This document shows positions 1 to 9,118 of a stretch of 64,000 nt of DNA, in pieces. The DNA comes from DUPU01 sp050952465 (GTDB taxonomy: Bacteria > Bacillota > Dehalobacteriia > Dehalobacteriales > Dehalobacteriaceae): positions 123,519 to 187,518 of the forward strand of contig JBMNKZ010000011.1 in NCBI GenBank assembly GCA_050952465.1. Reading direction: 5' to 3'. Numbering within the stretch: position 1 is the first letter of the stretch; every line of letters begins with the position of its first letter. The position numbers and the translations under genes are program-made. A model generated the notes under the pieces. It worked only from the letters and a program-made list of their open reading frames with translations, did not search any database and was not told the origin of the DNA.

Positions 1-1
1 G

Positions 2-1213
2 AAGTATAAATTGAATAAAACCCCTGAAGAAGTTTTGGAAATGGTAACGGCTGGGGTGAAGAGAGCCAAAAGTTATACGGATGATGTAGAATTTTCTGCA
101 GAAGATGCCTCCCGGAGCGATTTAGAATTTTTGTGCCGGGTGTTTGAGGCTGCGATTGCAGCCGGAGCTACCACCATTAATATACCTGACACGGTGGGCT
201 ATGCCACCCCGGAAGAGTTTGGTAAATTTATCGCGGACATTAAGAGAGGAGTGCCCAATATTGATCGGGCGGTAATCTCTGTTCATTGTCATAATGATCT
301 TGGATTGGCAGTAGCAAATTCTCTGGCTGCAGTAAAGAACGGGGCCAGGCAGGTGGAATGTGCTGTCAACGGTTTAGGAGAACGGGCCGGCAATGCTGCC
401 TTAGAAGAAATTGTCATGGGCCTTTATACCCGACGGGACAGCTATAGTCTAGAAACAGACATTAATTATCAGGAGATCGCTCGTACCAGCCGATTAGTTT
501 CTACCTTAACGGGGATGCCCGTGCAGCCAAATAAGGCCATAGTTGGGAAAAATGCCTTTGCCCATGAATCTGGTATTCATCAGGATGGGGTGCTTAAAGA
601 GCGCACTACCTATGAAATCATGAATCCCCAAATGGTGGGAGTCATTCAGAGCAACCTGGTATTCGGCAAGCACTCTGGACGCCATGGCTTCAAGCAGCGT
701 TTAGAGGAGTTAGGTTATCAGCTAAGTAAAGAGGAAATAGATAAGGCTTTTAAACAGTTTAAAGAATTGGCGGATAAAAAGAAACAGATTACCGATGCTG
801 ATTTGGTGGCTTTAGTGGAGAATCAGATCCGCACCATTCCGGAAAAGTGGCACTTGGAATATCTTCATATCTGCAGCGGTACCGGTGTTACTCCTACTGC
901 TACCGTGCGGGTGGTGAGTGAAGATCAGGTAATGGAAGAGGCCTCCTGTGGAGATGGTCCGATTAATGCCGCCTTTAAGAGCTTGGAGAGGGTGACAGGG
1001 ATTTCCGTAACCTTATTGGATTACTCTTTGAGTGCCGTGACAGGTGGAATAGATGCCATTGGTGAGGTTACGGTAAAAGTAGAACACAACCATAAGGTAT
1101 TTTCCGGACATGGGATTAGTACTGACATTTTGGAAGCTTCGGCACTGGCTTATTTAAATGCCATCAATAAAGTGATTTATGAGAATAGTATTCTTGGTGA
1201 AACTGTTAATTAG
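2..1213 (+). CDS. leuA: 2-isopropylmalate synthase, 5'-truncated by window edge
   Basis: First committed step of leucine synthesis: condenses acetyl-CoA with 2-oxoisovalerate. The frame is open from the first bases, and a complete LeuA has roughly 100 more N-terminal residues, including the DTTLRDG motif, so the start lies outside the window. Visible are the metal-binding HCHNDLG motif, the NGLGERAGNAALEE segment, GKHSGRHGF, and a C-terminal allosteric LeuA dimer domain (about the last 120 residues) that normally senses leucine. It is followed after 25 bases by leuC on the same strand. Any leader or T-box control would be upstream of the window. Confidence 0.96.
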   Translation, partial: KYKLNKTPEEVLEMVTAGVKRAKSYTDDVEFSAEDASRSDLEFLCRVFEAAIAAGATTINIPDTVGYATPEEFGKFIADIKRGVPNIDRAVISVHCHNDLGLAVANSLAAVKNGARQVECAVNGLGERAGNAALEEIVMGLYTRRDSYSLETDINYQEIARTSRLVSTLTGMPVQPNKAIVGKNAFAHESGIHQDGVLKERTTYEIMNPQMVGVIQSNLVFGKHSGRHGFKQRLEELGYQLSKEEIDKAFKQFKELADKKKQITDADLVALVENQIRTIPEKWHLEYLHICSGTGVTPTATVRVVSEDQVMEEASCGDGPINAAFKSLERVTGISVTLLDYSLSAVTGGIDAIGEVTVKVEHNHKVFSGHGISTDILEASALAYLNAINKVIYENSILGETVN

Positions 1214-1238
1214 GTGATAAATGGAGGGTTACTAAAAT

Positions 1239-2504
1239 ATGGGAATGACGATTACAGAGAAAATTCTGGCGGCCCATGCGGGAGAGGAAAAGGTTAAGCC
1301 GGGCCAATTAATCAATGCCCGGTTGGACGTAGTGCTGGGGAATGATGTGACCTCTCCCGTGGCCATTAAGGAGTTCGAGAATTTAGGCATAGATCAGGTT
1401 TTTGACCCTGAGAGAATTATGCTGGTTCCGGATCATTTCACGCCCAACAAAGATATTAAATCGGCGGAACAGGCCAAGAAAATTCGGGAGTTTGCCAGAA
1501 AGCACAAAATTACCAACTATTTTGAGGTAGGCCGGATGGGGATTGAGCATTGTTTACTACCGGAAGCGGGATTAGTTCTTCCTGGAGATTTGATTATCGG
1601 TGCTGACTCCCATACCTGTACCTATGGTGCTCTTGGGGCATTTGCCACCGGAGTAGGGAGTACAGATATGGCGGCAGGGATGGCGACAGGTGAGGCTTGG
1701 TTCAAAGTACCTTCTTCTATAAAGTTTATATTTAAGGGTGCGGACTTTAACCCTTGGGTAAGCGGTAAAGACCTGATTCTTTACGCTATCGGGAAAATTG
1801 GCGTGGACGGTGCTCTTTATCAGTCTATGGAATTTACCGGTGAGGCGATTTCCGCCTTGTCTATGGACAGCCGCTTTTCCATGTGCAATATGGCCATAGA
1901 AGCAGGTGGGAAAAACGGCATTATTGCCCCTGATGAAACTACACTTGCATATGTGAAAGGCCGGGCCCAAAGGGAATATAAATTATTCCAAAGTGATCCT
2001 GATGCGGAATATGCCCAGGTGTTGGAATACCGGACGAAAGATATTGAACCACAGGTAGCCTTTCCCCATCTCCCGGAGAATGCTCGTAATGTTACTGATG
2101 CCGGTGATGTGAGGTTGGATCAGGTGGTAATTGGTTCCTGTACCAACGGGAGAATCGAAGATCTTCGGGTCGCCGCTTCTCTGATGGAAGGGAAAAAAGT
2201 GCATAAAGATGTACGATGTGTGGTGATCCCCGGAACTCAGGCGATTTACCTCCAGGCAGTAAAAGAAGGATTGGTGGATATCTTTATAAACGCCCATGCG
2301 GCGGTAAGTACACCAACCTGCGGACCTTGCCTGGGCGGTCATATGGGTATTTTAGCTAAAGGGGAAAGAGCCCTTGCTACTACCAATAGAAATTTTGTGG
2401 GCCGCATGGGTCACCCGGAAAGTGAAGTTTATCTATCTAATCCTGCGGTGGCAGCTGCTTCGGCAATCTTAGGGCGTATTGCCCATCCAGGGGAGGTAAA
2501 ATAA
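1239..2504 (+). CDS. leuC: 3-isopropylmalate dehydratase large subunit
   Basis: Aconitase-family large subunit that, with LeuD, isomerises 2- to 3-isopropylmalate. Its 421 residues fit the shorter, archaeal-like LeuC type (about 420 residues) rather than the 460-470-residue enterobacterial type. Cysteines for the [4Fe-4S] cluster sit in GSCTNGR and TCGPCLGGHMG; GADSHTCTYGALG is also conserved. The ATG has a GGAGG ribosome site at 1222-1226. Its TAA shares one base with the leuD ATG (TAATG), indicating translational coupling. The same LeuCD pair probably also acts on citramalate made by the downstream cimA product. Confidence 0.96.
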   Translation: MGMTITEKILAAHAGEEKVKPGQLINARLDVVLGNDVTSPVAIKEFENLGIDQVFDPERIMLVPDHFTPNKDIKSAEQAKKIREFARKHKITNYFEVGRMGIEHCLLPEAGLVLPGDLIIGADSHTCTYGALGAFATGVGSTDMAAGMATGEAWFKVPSSIKFIFKGADFNPWVSGKDLILYAIGKIGVDGALYQSMEFTGEAISALSMDSRFSMCNMAIEAGGKNGIIAPDETTLAYVKGRAQREYKLFQSDPDAEYAQVLEYRTKDIEPQVAFPHLPENARNVTDAGDVRLDQVVIGSCTNGRIEDLRVAASLMEGKKVHKDVRCVVIPGTQAIYLQAVKEGLVDIFINAHAAVSTPTCGPCLGGHMGILAKGERALATTNRNFVGRMGHPESEVYLSNPAVAAASAILGRIAHPGEVK

Positions 2505-3004
2505 TGATACTAAGAGGAAAGACATGGAAATTTGGGGCAAATATTGATACTGATGCGATCATCCCGGCCCGTTATTTAAATACTTCTCTACCGGAGGAAC
2601 TGGCTAAACATTGTATGGAAGATGCCGACCCCGACTTCCCCAATAAAGTATCTCAAGGTGATATCATAGTGGCGGACAAAAATTTCGGTTGCGGAAGTTC
2701 TCGGGAACATGCCCCTATTGCGATAAAACATTCCGGAGTTACCTGTGTGATTGCACCAACTTTTGCCCGGATATTTTACCGAAATGCCATCAACATCGGA
2801 TTGCCCATTTTGGAGTCTGAGGAAGCTGTGGCGGGTATAAAAGAAGGAGATGTGGTGGAGGTTAATACTGATACCGGTCTTATTAAAAATGTCACCACCG
2901 GAAGAGAATTTCAAGCGGCTCCTTTTCCTGAATTTATCGAAAAGATTATGGCTGCGGGTGGACTAATGGCTCATATAAAAGAAAGGACGAAAAATAATGG
3001 CTAA
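2504..3004 (+). CDS. leuD: 3-isopropylmalate dehydratase small subunit
   Basis: Swivel-domain partner of LeuC, 166 residues, the size expected for the short LeuD paired with a 420-residue LeuC. NIDTDAIIPARYL near the N-terminus and the substrate-specificity stretch GCGSSREHAP are clear. The start overlaps the leuC stop by one base and the end overlaps leuB by eight bases, so leuCDB is a tightly coupled unit. Confidence 0.95.
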   Translation: MILRGKTWKFGANIDTDAIIPARYLNTSLPEELAKHCMEDADPDFPNKVSQGDIIVADKNFGCGSSREHAPIAIKHSGVTCVIAPTFARIFYRNAINIGLPILESEEAVAGIKEGDVVEVNTDTGLIKNVTTGREFQAAPFPEFIEKIMAAGGLMAHIKERTKNNG

Positions 3005-4070
3005 ATATCGGATTGCGGTGCTTCCGGGGGATGGGATCGGGAGAGAAATTGTTCCTCCGGCAGTTAAGGTCTTAAAAATAGTGGGTGCCAAATACGGCAT
3101 GGAATTTGAATTTAATGAGGCTTTAGTGGGAGGGGCAGCTCTGGATGAGGTGGGTGTACCTCTTCCGGAAGATACATTGAAACTTTGCCTGAACAGTGAT
3201 GCCGTTCTTTTAGGTGCCATTGGCGGGCCCAAATGGGATCAATTGCCGACCCATTTAAGACCAGAAGTGGGTGCTCTCTTACCCTTAAGAAAAAATCTGG
3301 CCCTCTATGCCAATATTCGGCCGGTGATTCTCTATGATGAACTGGTTTCGGCTTCCACATTAAAAGAGGAGGTAGTGTCTGGGACTGACATGGTGGTAAT
3401 CCGGGAATTAACTGGCGGCCTCTATTTTGGCGAGAAGAAGCGGGAAAAAACTCCTACCGGAGAAATAGCAGTAGATACCTTGGTTTATACCACTGAAGAG
3501 ATTGAGCGGATTGCCCGCTTGGGTTTTGAAAATGCCCGGAACCGGAGGAAAAAATTAACTTCCGTGGATAAAGCCAATGTTTTGGAAAGCGGGAGATTGT
3601 GGCGGGAAACGGTAACTCGTTTGGGTTTAGAGTATCCTGATGTAGAACTTGAGCATATGTATGTCGATAATTGTGCTATGCAGCTGGTGCGGGCACCGAA
3701 ACAATTTGATGTGATTGTAACCGAAAACACTTTCGGGGACATTTTAACGGATCAGGCCTCCATGATTTCCGGCTCCATCGGGATGCTGCCTTCTGCAAGT
3801 ATTGGAGGTAAGGTAGGGCTATATGAACCATCCCATGGGTCTGCCCCTGATATTGCCGGTCAGGATAAGGCTAATCCTTTAGCAACCATTCTTTCTGTAG
3901 GCATGATGTTAGAATACACTTTTAAACAATATCAAGGTGCAGCTGACGTTAAAAAGGCTGTTGCTGAAGTATTGAAAAAAGGTTATCGCACTGGGGATTT
4001 AGCTCAGGAGGGTAAAAAGACAGTTGGCACCAAAGAAATGGGAGAATTAGTCGCTGAGGAAATTATGTAA
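2997..4070 (+). CDS. leuB: 3-isopropylmalate dehydrogenase
   Basis: NAD-dependent oxidative decarboxylation of 3-isopropylmalate to 2-oxoisocaproate. The 357-residue length is typical. PGDGIGREIVPPAVKVLK opens the Rossmann-like fold; GAIGGPKWD, RELTGGLYFG, the catalytic Lys/Asp regions (SVDKANVL, TENTFGDILTD) and the NAD-binding GSAPDIAGQDKANP are all visible. The ATG lies inside the end of leuD (8-base overlap). In organisms with citramalate synthase this enzyme can also convert 3-methylmalate to 2-oxobutyrate. Confidence 0.96.
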   Translation: MAKYRIAVLPGDGIGREIVPPAVKVLKIVGAKYGMEFEFNEALVGGAALDEVGVPLPEDTLKLCLNSDAVLLGAIGGPKWDQLPTHLRPEVGALLPLRKNLALYANIRPVILYDELVSASTLKEEVVSGTDMVVIRELTGGLYFGEKKREKTPTGEIAVDTLVYTTEEIERIARLGFENARNRRKKLTSVDKANVLESGRLWRETVTRLGLEYPDVELEHMYVDNCAMQLVRAPKQFDVIVTENTFGDILTDQASMISGSIGMLPSASIGGKVGLYEPSHGSAPDIAGQDKANPLATILSVGMMLEYTFKQYQGAADVKKAVAEVLKKGYRTGDLAQEGKKTVGTKEMGELVAEEIM

Positions 4071-4100
4071 CATGGGAGATTGATAGGAGGATTTGAAGGC

Positions 4101-5672
4101 GTGGGGAGAATTGCCATTTTTGATACCACATTAAGAGATGGTGCTCAAGGCGAAGGCATCTCTTTATCTGTGGAAGATAAATTAAAAATTACCGTGAAAC
4201 TTGACGCTCTAGGTATTTCTTATATCGAAGGGGGATGGCCCGGTTCAAACCCGAAAGACATTGAATATTTTCGCCGGGTGCAGAAGCTTTCCCTGAAGCA
4301 TGCCAAAATAACTGCCTTCAGCAGTACCAGGCGTCCCGGTATAAAGATAGAAGAGGATGCTAACATTCGGGAATTGATTAATGCCGGAACAAAGGTGGTA
4401 ACCATCTTTGGCAAGTCCTGGGATCTCCATGTTATCCAGGCCTTAAACACTACCTTGGAAGAGAACCTGGCCATGATTAAAGATACCGTTTCTTTTTTAA
4501 AAACCCAGGGACTAGAAGTGGTTTATGACGCGGAACATTTTTTTGATGGGTACAAAGGAAATCCTAAATATGCTCTGGAAACCATTAAGGCGGCGGCAGA
4601 AGCCGGTGCTGATTGGATCACTTTATGTGATACCAATGGGGGGATGCTGCCGGATGAATTGCGGGCTATAGTTTCCGTGGCCAAAGAGACCGTATCTGTT
4701 CCCTTGGGTATTCACGCCCACAATGACGGAGATTTGGCTGTCGCTAATTCGCTAGCAGCAGTGCAGGGTGGAGTATCGATGGTGCAGGGAACCATTAACG
4801 GCTTTGGGGAAAGGTGCGGGAATGCTAATCTTTGTTCAGTGATTCCAAACCTAGTGTTGAAGATGGAATATTCATGTCTGATTCCGGAGGGTCTGGGGTT
4901 ATTGACGGAAACCTCCCATTACGTGAGTGAGATAGCCAATGTAGTGCATATTTCTCAACAGCCTTTTGTGGGGATGAGTGCTTTTGCTCATAAGGGAGGA
5001 ATCCATGTTAGTGCGGTGTCTAAGAATCCCGCTACCTATGAACATGTAAAACCCGAACAGGTGGGAAATAAAAGACGAGTGCTGGTTTCTGAATTATCCG
5101 GGGTCAGCAACCTTAAATATAAGGCTAAAGAATTAAATATTGACTTGCCTTTGGATACACCGGAGAGCAAGAAAATTATTAAACAGATTAAAGATTTGGA
5201 ACATCGGGGCTTTCAATATGAGGGTGCGGAAGCATCTTTGGAGCTTCTATTGCGAAAAGGTTTGGGACAATGCCAAGATTATTTTCAGTTGGAATCCTTT
5301 AAAATCCTCATGGAAAAGAGAGAAAACAACGGTATTATTTCTGAGGCCATGATTAAACTGAAGGTGGGCGAGGAAACAGTGCATACCGCTGCTGAAGGCA
5401 ACGGTCCGGTAAACGCTCTTGATAATGCTTTAAGAAAGGCTTTGGAAGAGTTTTATCCCGAAATAAAAGGTATTCATCTGTCTGACTATAAGGTGCGGGT
5501 ACTGGATGAAAAGGATGCCACAGCAGCTACTGTCCGGGTATTAATTGAAACTATGGATCAGGAAGGCAGTTGGAGCACGGTTGGCGTACATGAAAATATT
5601 ATCGAAGCCAGTTGGCAGGCCTTAATTGATGGAATTACCTACGTTTTATATAAAAAACGAGATAAAGCGTAA
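4101..5672 (+). CDS. cimA: (R)-citramalate synthase
   Basis: Condenses acetyl-CoA with pyruvate to citramalate, the threonine-independent entry to isoleucine. It shows the LeuA/CimA-type FDTTLRDGAQGEGIS at the N-terminus, HAHNDGDLAVANS for metal binding, AFAHKGGIHVSAV, and a C-terminal regulatory domain from about residue 385. Length (about 523 residues) and the GEGISLS variant match the CimA/LeuA-like clade rather than LeuA. A TTG at 4080 is in frame, but GTG at 4101 is preferred because AGGAGG lies at 4085-4090, ten bases upstream. Placement behind leuCDB makes sense because those enzymes carry out the next steps of the citramalate route. Confidence 0.9.
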   Translation: MGRIAIFDTTLRDGAQGEGISLSVEDKLKITVKLDALGISYIEGGWPGSNPKDIEYFRRVQKLSLKHAKITAFSSTRRPGIKIEEDANIRELINAGTKVVTIFGKSWDLHVIQALNTTLEENLAMIKDTVSFLKTQGLEVVYDAEHFFDGYKGNPKYALETIKAAAEAGADWITLCDTNGGMLPDELRAIVSVAKETVSVPLGIHAHNDGDLAVANSLAAVQGGVSMVQGTINGFGERCGNANLCSVIPNLVLKMEYSCLIPEGLGLLTETSHYVSEIANVVHISQQPFVGMSAFAHKGGIHVSAVSKNPATYEHVKPEQVGNKRRVLVSELSGVSNLKYKAKELNIDLPLDTPESKKIIKQIKDLEHRGFQYEGAEASLELLLRKGLGQCQDYFQLESFKILMEKRENNGIISEAMIKLKVGEETVHTAAEGNGPVNALDNALRKALEEFYPEIKGIHLSDYKVRVLDEKDATAATVRVLIETMDQEGSWSTVGVHENIIEASWQALIDGITYVLYKKRDKA

Positions 5673-5742
5673 TAAAGCTTAGAGAAAAGGCCCTCTTTTA
5701 TGTTGAGATAATGCATAAACATAATTATGGGGGAAAAGTGAC

Positions 5743-6045
5743 ATGAGTATATTCGAAATTATCATGCTGCTTTGCTTTGGAGCAGCATGGCCGTTTTCCA
5801 TTATTAAATCTTATAAGTCGAGGGTAAATCACGGAAAGAGTGTTGTGTTTCTCTTCATAATTGTCATTGGATACTTGTCAGGCATCGTGCATAAACTAAT
5901 TTATAGCTATGATGGGGTAATATTCCTTTACATCTTGAATAGTTTAATGGTATCCATAGATATTGCCTTATACTATAGAAATAAAAGGCTGATGAAGAAA
6001 GAAGCTTTAATATTAAAGTCAAAGGATAATCGGACTTTGGTTTAG
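5743..6045 (+). CDS. small three-helix membrane protein, SemiSWEET/PQ-loop-like
   Basis: A 100-residue hydrophobic protein with about three predicted membrane helices (roughly residues 3-20, 32-52, 57-76) and a charged tail. AAWPFSIIKSYKSR followed by HGKSVVFLF resembles the WP..I..S...K..KS.SF pattern of bacterial PQ-loop/SemiSWEET proteins, which work as dimers, some carrying sugars. The substrate is unknown and the family call is by resemblance only. GGGGGAAAAGTGAC before the ATG is a workable ribosome site. It lies 70 bases after cimA and ends before a strong hairpin. Confidence 0.7.
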   Translation: MSIFEIIMLLCFGAAWPFSIIKSYKSRVNHGKSVVFLFIIVIGYLSGIVHKLIYSYDGVIFLYILNSLMVSIDIALYYRNKRLMKKEALILKSKDNRTLV

Positions 6046-6056
6046 AATCAAATTAA

Positions 6057-6106
6057 AATAACCAGCGTGACAGAGGATTAAACTGTTTCCTGTCACGCTG
6101 GTTATT
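6057..6106. terminator. bidirectional intrinsic terminator
   Basis: A perfect 17-bp inverted repeat (6057-6073 with 6090-6106, 16-base loop) lies between two convergent units, the leu/cimA/SemiSWEET-like side on + and the DUF881 operon on -. A/T-rich tracts flank both sides, so it can stop transcription from either direction. Confidence 0.85.
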
Positions 6107-6108
6107 CT

Positions 6109-6801
6109 CTAATTCCATTTTAGGTTTTTAAATGTTACATTAGTGGATCCTGCAGGGATCACCACGTCTTCTTGTTTTTTTACTACCGGATAGACTTGAT
6201 ACAGAGTATTTAAGTTATCCACGATGCCTCCTGTAAAGGTCAGTCCCTTTTCCAGGGTATCTGGATTGCCGATGGCTTTAATTACTACGGGACTTAAAAG
6301 GGGTTTGTCATTAACAGTGATTACCAGACGATGATTAACATCCTCGGCTTGGGAGATAACTGTGTTATTTTCAATGCGGTGTTCATTGATAGCGATGGCT
6401 TCTGCACCGCTTACCCAAAGTTCATTGACTAAATCAATCAAGTCAAGATACATTAAATTGGAATCCCCGGTAATGGTAACGACCACACCCGGGCCATGAA
6501 CCGGGACGATGCCATTAATAATTTTTAGTTGCCTCAGTTCCGCTTGCAGATCAGCTACCAAATTGGAACCTAGTGCAGCTTTCTCATCTAAGGACTGCTT
6601 GTTTTTTAATAAAGTATCTACCTCTAACTCCAGTTTTCCCCTTTTTTCATTTAGGCTTTTTACTAAAGTCACTAAATCCTCTTGACCCTGATCGGACAGG
6701 GAATTAATTAAAGCCTGTTGTGTAGTATACTGGGTAGAAACTAATAAACCAAATAAAAAAAGTGCAATAAACAAAGGGATCTGCCATTTCTTTTTAATCA
6801 C
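6109..6801 (-). CDS. DUF881 family membrane-anchored protein
   Basis: 230 residues: one N-terminal membrane helix (about 8-25), a coiled coil (about 35-95), then a DUF881 domain with the GPGVVVTITG core and the later INEHRIENNT and ITVNDKPLLSP segments. DUF881 proteins (B. subtilis YlxW/YlxX) occur with Sbp near cell-division and sporulation genes; their biochemical role is not known. This is the last gene of a three-gene minus-strand operon with sbp and a second DUF881 protein. Confidence 0.85.
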   Translation of the reverse strand: MIKKKWQIPLFIALFLFGLLVSTQYTTQQALINSLSDQGQEDLVTLVKSLNEKRGKLELEVDTLLKNKQSLDEKAALGSNLVADLQAELRQLKIINGIVPVHGPGVVVTITGDSNLMYLDLIDLVNELWVSGAEAIAINEHRIENNTVISQAEDVNHRLVITVNDKPLLSPVVIKAIGNPDTLEKGLTFTGGIVDNLNTLYQVYPVVKKQEDVVIPAGSTNVTFKNLKWN

Positions 6802-6814
6802 ATTTCCTGCCCCC

Positions 6815-7171
6815 TTATTTAACAGTCTTTCTTTTTTCCCTGTATCGAGTGATAAAATCCCGTCGGATAAATCCTAGGTTGTTAAAAAGGCGAATACCGA
6901 AAGCCAATACGGCAGCCAAATATAAATCTACGCCTAAATGGTCTCCCATGTAGGCTAATAGGGCGGCCATAAGAGTATTAGTAAAAAACCCGGATAAAAG
7001 AATCGTCCCGTCAAAAGAATCCTCCATAATTCCGCGAACTCCACCCAAAAGAGAATCCAAGGCTGCTAATACGGCGATGGACAAATATTTAGCATAGACT
7101 ATGGGTACCTGAAAAGTAAAGATGGATCCTAAAAGTACACCTATGATCAGTCCGATAATTGGAAACCACAT
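6815..7171 (-). CDS. sbp: small basic protein Sbp (DUF1290)
   Basis: 118 residues with about three to four membrane helices and a basic C-terminus (RRDFITRYREKRKTVK). The GLIIGVLLGS start, the AALDSLLGGVRGIMEDSFD stretch and the GDHLGVDLYLAAVLAFGIR segment are characteristic of the DUF1290 family. In Bacillus, sbp lies between ylxX and ftsA; function is unclear. Here it is sandwiched between two DUF881 genes, the usual family arrangement, with starts and stops almost touching. Confidence 0.88.
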   Translation of the reverse strand: MWFPIIGLIIGVLLGSIFTFQVPIVYAKYLSIAVLAALDSLLGGVRGIMEDSFDGTILLSGFFTNTLMAALLAYMGDHLGVDLYLAAVLAFGIRLFNNLGFIRRDFITRYREKRKTVK

Positions 7172-7945
7172 TTATGAATCACCTTTTTTCTCTTTTTTTT
7201 CTTCCTGTTTCTCATCTTTAACCGCTTCGGTATAATTTATGGTATGACTTCCCTTCATTCCAGGCAGGGAAATCTCATCTGTTTTGGTGATTGTGATAGG
7301 CATTTCTCTGCTTTTTAGGTAGATATATTCATCGCTGTTAAGGACTGCTGCTTCCAGGAGCAGAGGATCGCCAATAGCCCTAATTTCATAGGGTGGGGCT
7401 AAACGGGAGGAATTAACCATAATCACGGTTCCGACGCATCTAATGTCTGAATTAGCAGCCAACCTTTGATTATTGATGGCCAAGGCTTCGGCCTTTCCCC
7501 TTAAAGCAGAGATTAAATAAAGCAGGTTTTTATCATGAACAATAAAGTCTTCCGGATTGTATAACTCCGGGTTATTAATTCTTGCCGCTTCCGCTCCGGC
7601 GGTATTATCATCCAGAACAATCACAATACCCGGCCCGGATACATTAGTCTGCCCGGATCTTAGTTTTAACTGCTGAATCTGATTCTGGAGACTGGTTACA
7701 TAACCTTGTTGTCCTGGTGCTTCCTGTTTTTGAATTTTTTCAATTTGATCTCTAAGAGAATCAATGGTTTCTTCCAAAACCTTGGTTTCTTCTTCTAAAT
7801 TGTTTATAATATCTATAAGAGTCTGATTCTTATTAGGTTTGCTTTCTGCTTCCACGGCAGTTTGCACCCGTAAAGCACTGGTTAAAAGCAACCCGGTAAG
7901 AATACAGGCAATGGTTATGGGGAGGTACTTTTTCCAGGTTGTCAT
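7172..7945 (-). CDS. DUF881 family protein, first gene of operon
   Basis: 257 residues: N-terminal membrane helix (about 8-25), a long coiled coil (about 40-95), then DUF881 with GPGIVIVLDDN and NNQRLAANSDIRC. The C-terminus is very charged (KDEKQEEKKEKKGDS). The ATG is preceded by GAAAGGGGCG. It is divergent from cdaA across a 350-base gap that holds a structured element. The two DUF881 proteins may form a hetero-oligomer with Sbp; this is inference from gene order. Confidence 0.85.
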   Translation of the reverse strand: MTTWKKYLPITIACILTGLLLTSALRVQTAVEAESKPNKNQTLIDIINNLEEETKVLEETIDSLRDQIEKIQKQEAPGQQGYVTSLQNQIQQLKLRSGQTNVSGPGIVIVLDDNTAGAEAARINNPELYNPEDFIVHDKNLLYLISALRGKAEALAINNQRLAANSDIRCVGTVIMVNSSRLAPPYEIRAIGDPLLLEAAVLNSDEYIYLKSREMPITITKTDEISLPGMKGSHTINYTEAVKDEKQEEKKEKKGDS

Positions 7946-8048
7946 AATTTCGCCCCTTTCCTAAGTAATACTTATTTTATTGTACTATAAATAAATAATT
8001 GTTACCAGTCGGTAAATAATGTGTTGAGAAAAATAAAACTAATAATAT

Positions 8049-8134
8049 AACGAGGCGAAAAGATCTCCCTCACTTCTATAGGTGGCGGGTACCGATTTAG
8101 CTTTTCAGATGGTGAGCATACGTCCCGCCTCGTT
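8049..8134. other. possible structured RNA element between DUF881 operon and cdaA
   Basis: A 9-bp closing stem (8049-8057 with 8126-8134) encloses about 70 bases that include a second pairing (8069-8073 with 8112-8116). A competing 6-bp pairing (8084-8089 with 8124-8129) shares the right arm, so two mutually exclusive folds are possible. It does not match the consensus elements of the c-di-AMP, c-di-GMP, manganese or fluoride riboswitches as I know them. It could act in the 5' region of the minus-strand DUF881 operon or as a terminator-like or operator structure. No product is assigned. Confidence 0.4.
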
Positions 8135-8189
8135 GGAAACATATAGGGGTAAGAAAATTTTTCTACAATCGAAAAAATTTCAACCGTTG

Positions 8190-8198
8190 TGTTATAAT
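8190..8198 (+). promoter_or_regulatory. extended -10 promoter for cdaA operon
   Basis: TGTTATAAT gives a consensus -10 (TATAAT at 8193-8198) with the TGn extension; no good -35 is seen 16-18 bases upstream, as is usual for extended -10 promoters. Transcription would start near 8205, leaving a leader of about 90 bases before cdaA. Confidence 0.65.
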
Positions 8199-8296
8199 GG
8201 TATAAAACCTTTTTTCTGGAGGGTTTTTATTTCATCCGTCGAAACAACCAAGTAGGTAGACTTTGAGAAGATAGCCGTAAGGAAAAGGTGGATAAG

Positions 8297-9118
8297 ATGA
8301 AGGACTTGCTGGCTCAGATTAACTACTTAAATGTATTCGCAGAAATATTGGATATTTTAATCGTTGCTTATGTGATCTATAAGCTGTTGATGCTGATTAA
8401 AGGGACTAGAGCTGTTCAACTGATTAAAGGGATCCTCTTTCTTTTGATAGCCTCTAATATCAGTGATTTTTTCAATTTATATACCATCAAATGGATTTTA
8501 GACCAAACCTGGGCCACCATCTTTGTTGCTTTGGCGGTTATATTTCAGCCGGAACTCAGAAGAGCCCTGGAACAGATTGGCCGGGGGCAGTTTTTTGTTC
8601 GGATGAATAATGAATTGGGTATGGGGGATATGCTGAGACTCATTGATGAGGTGACCCGGTGTGTTTTGAAAATGGCCCGGACAAACACAGGTACCTTAAT
8701 TATTCTGGAAAGGGAAACGGGTATCAACGATTATATTGAAACGGGCATTAAAATCGACGGTATTGTTTCAGCAGAGTTTTTGAGCAATATCTTTGTTCCT
8801 CAAACTCCACTCCATGACGGTGCAGTAATTATTCGAGGTGACAGGGTGATCGCAGCCGGATGTTTCCTTCCTTTAAGTGACAATCCCTATTTGGACAGCA
8901 GTCTTGGTACCAGGCACCGGGCTGCATTGGGCATTACGGAAATTTCTGATGCCTTAGCTGTGATTGTATCGGAAGAAACGGGCACTATTTCTATTGCATA
9001 TGAAGGTAAACTGGTGCGTTATCTGGAGGAAAGGACTCTACGGGATAAATTGCAGGAATTATTGGTTCCCAAGCCTAATAACAATACTCATTTTTGGCAG
9101 CGGAGGGTACCTTCATGA
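8297..9118 (+). CDS. cdaA: diadenylate cyclase CdaA
   Basis: Makes c-di-AMP from two ATP at the membrane. Three N-terminal helices (about residues 10-75 overall) precede the DAC domain (about 95-250), which carries the catalytic DGA (LHDGAVIIRGD) and RHR (GTRHRAALG) motifs. ATG at 8297, with AGGTGG 5 bases upstream, gives 273 residues, the same as typical CdaA; a GTG three codons earlier is also possible. The end overlaps the cdaR ATG by four bases (ATGA). The order cdaA-cdaR-...-glmM is the conserved Firmicute locus in which CdaR and GlmM regulate the cyclase. Confidence 0.96.
   Translation: MKDLLAQINYLNVFAEILDILIVAYVIYKLLMLIKGTRAVQLIKGILFLLIASNISDFFNLYTIKWILDQTWATIFVALAVIFQPELRRALEQIGRGQFFVRMNNELGMGDMLRLIDEVTRCVLKMARTNTGTLIILERETGINDYIETGIKIDGIVSAEFLSNIFVPQTPLHDGAVIIRGDRVIAAGCFLPLSDNPYLDSSLGTRHRAALGITEISDALAVIVSEETGTISIAYEGKLVRYLEERTLRDKLQELLVPKPNNNTHFWQRRVPS

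Noticed and set aside
7946..8296. c-di-AMP (ydaO) riboswitch before cdaA
   Set aside because: The conserved ydaO core sequences are not present; only an unassigned fold remains.
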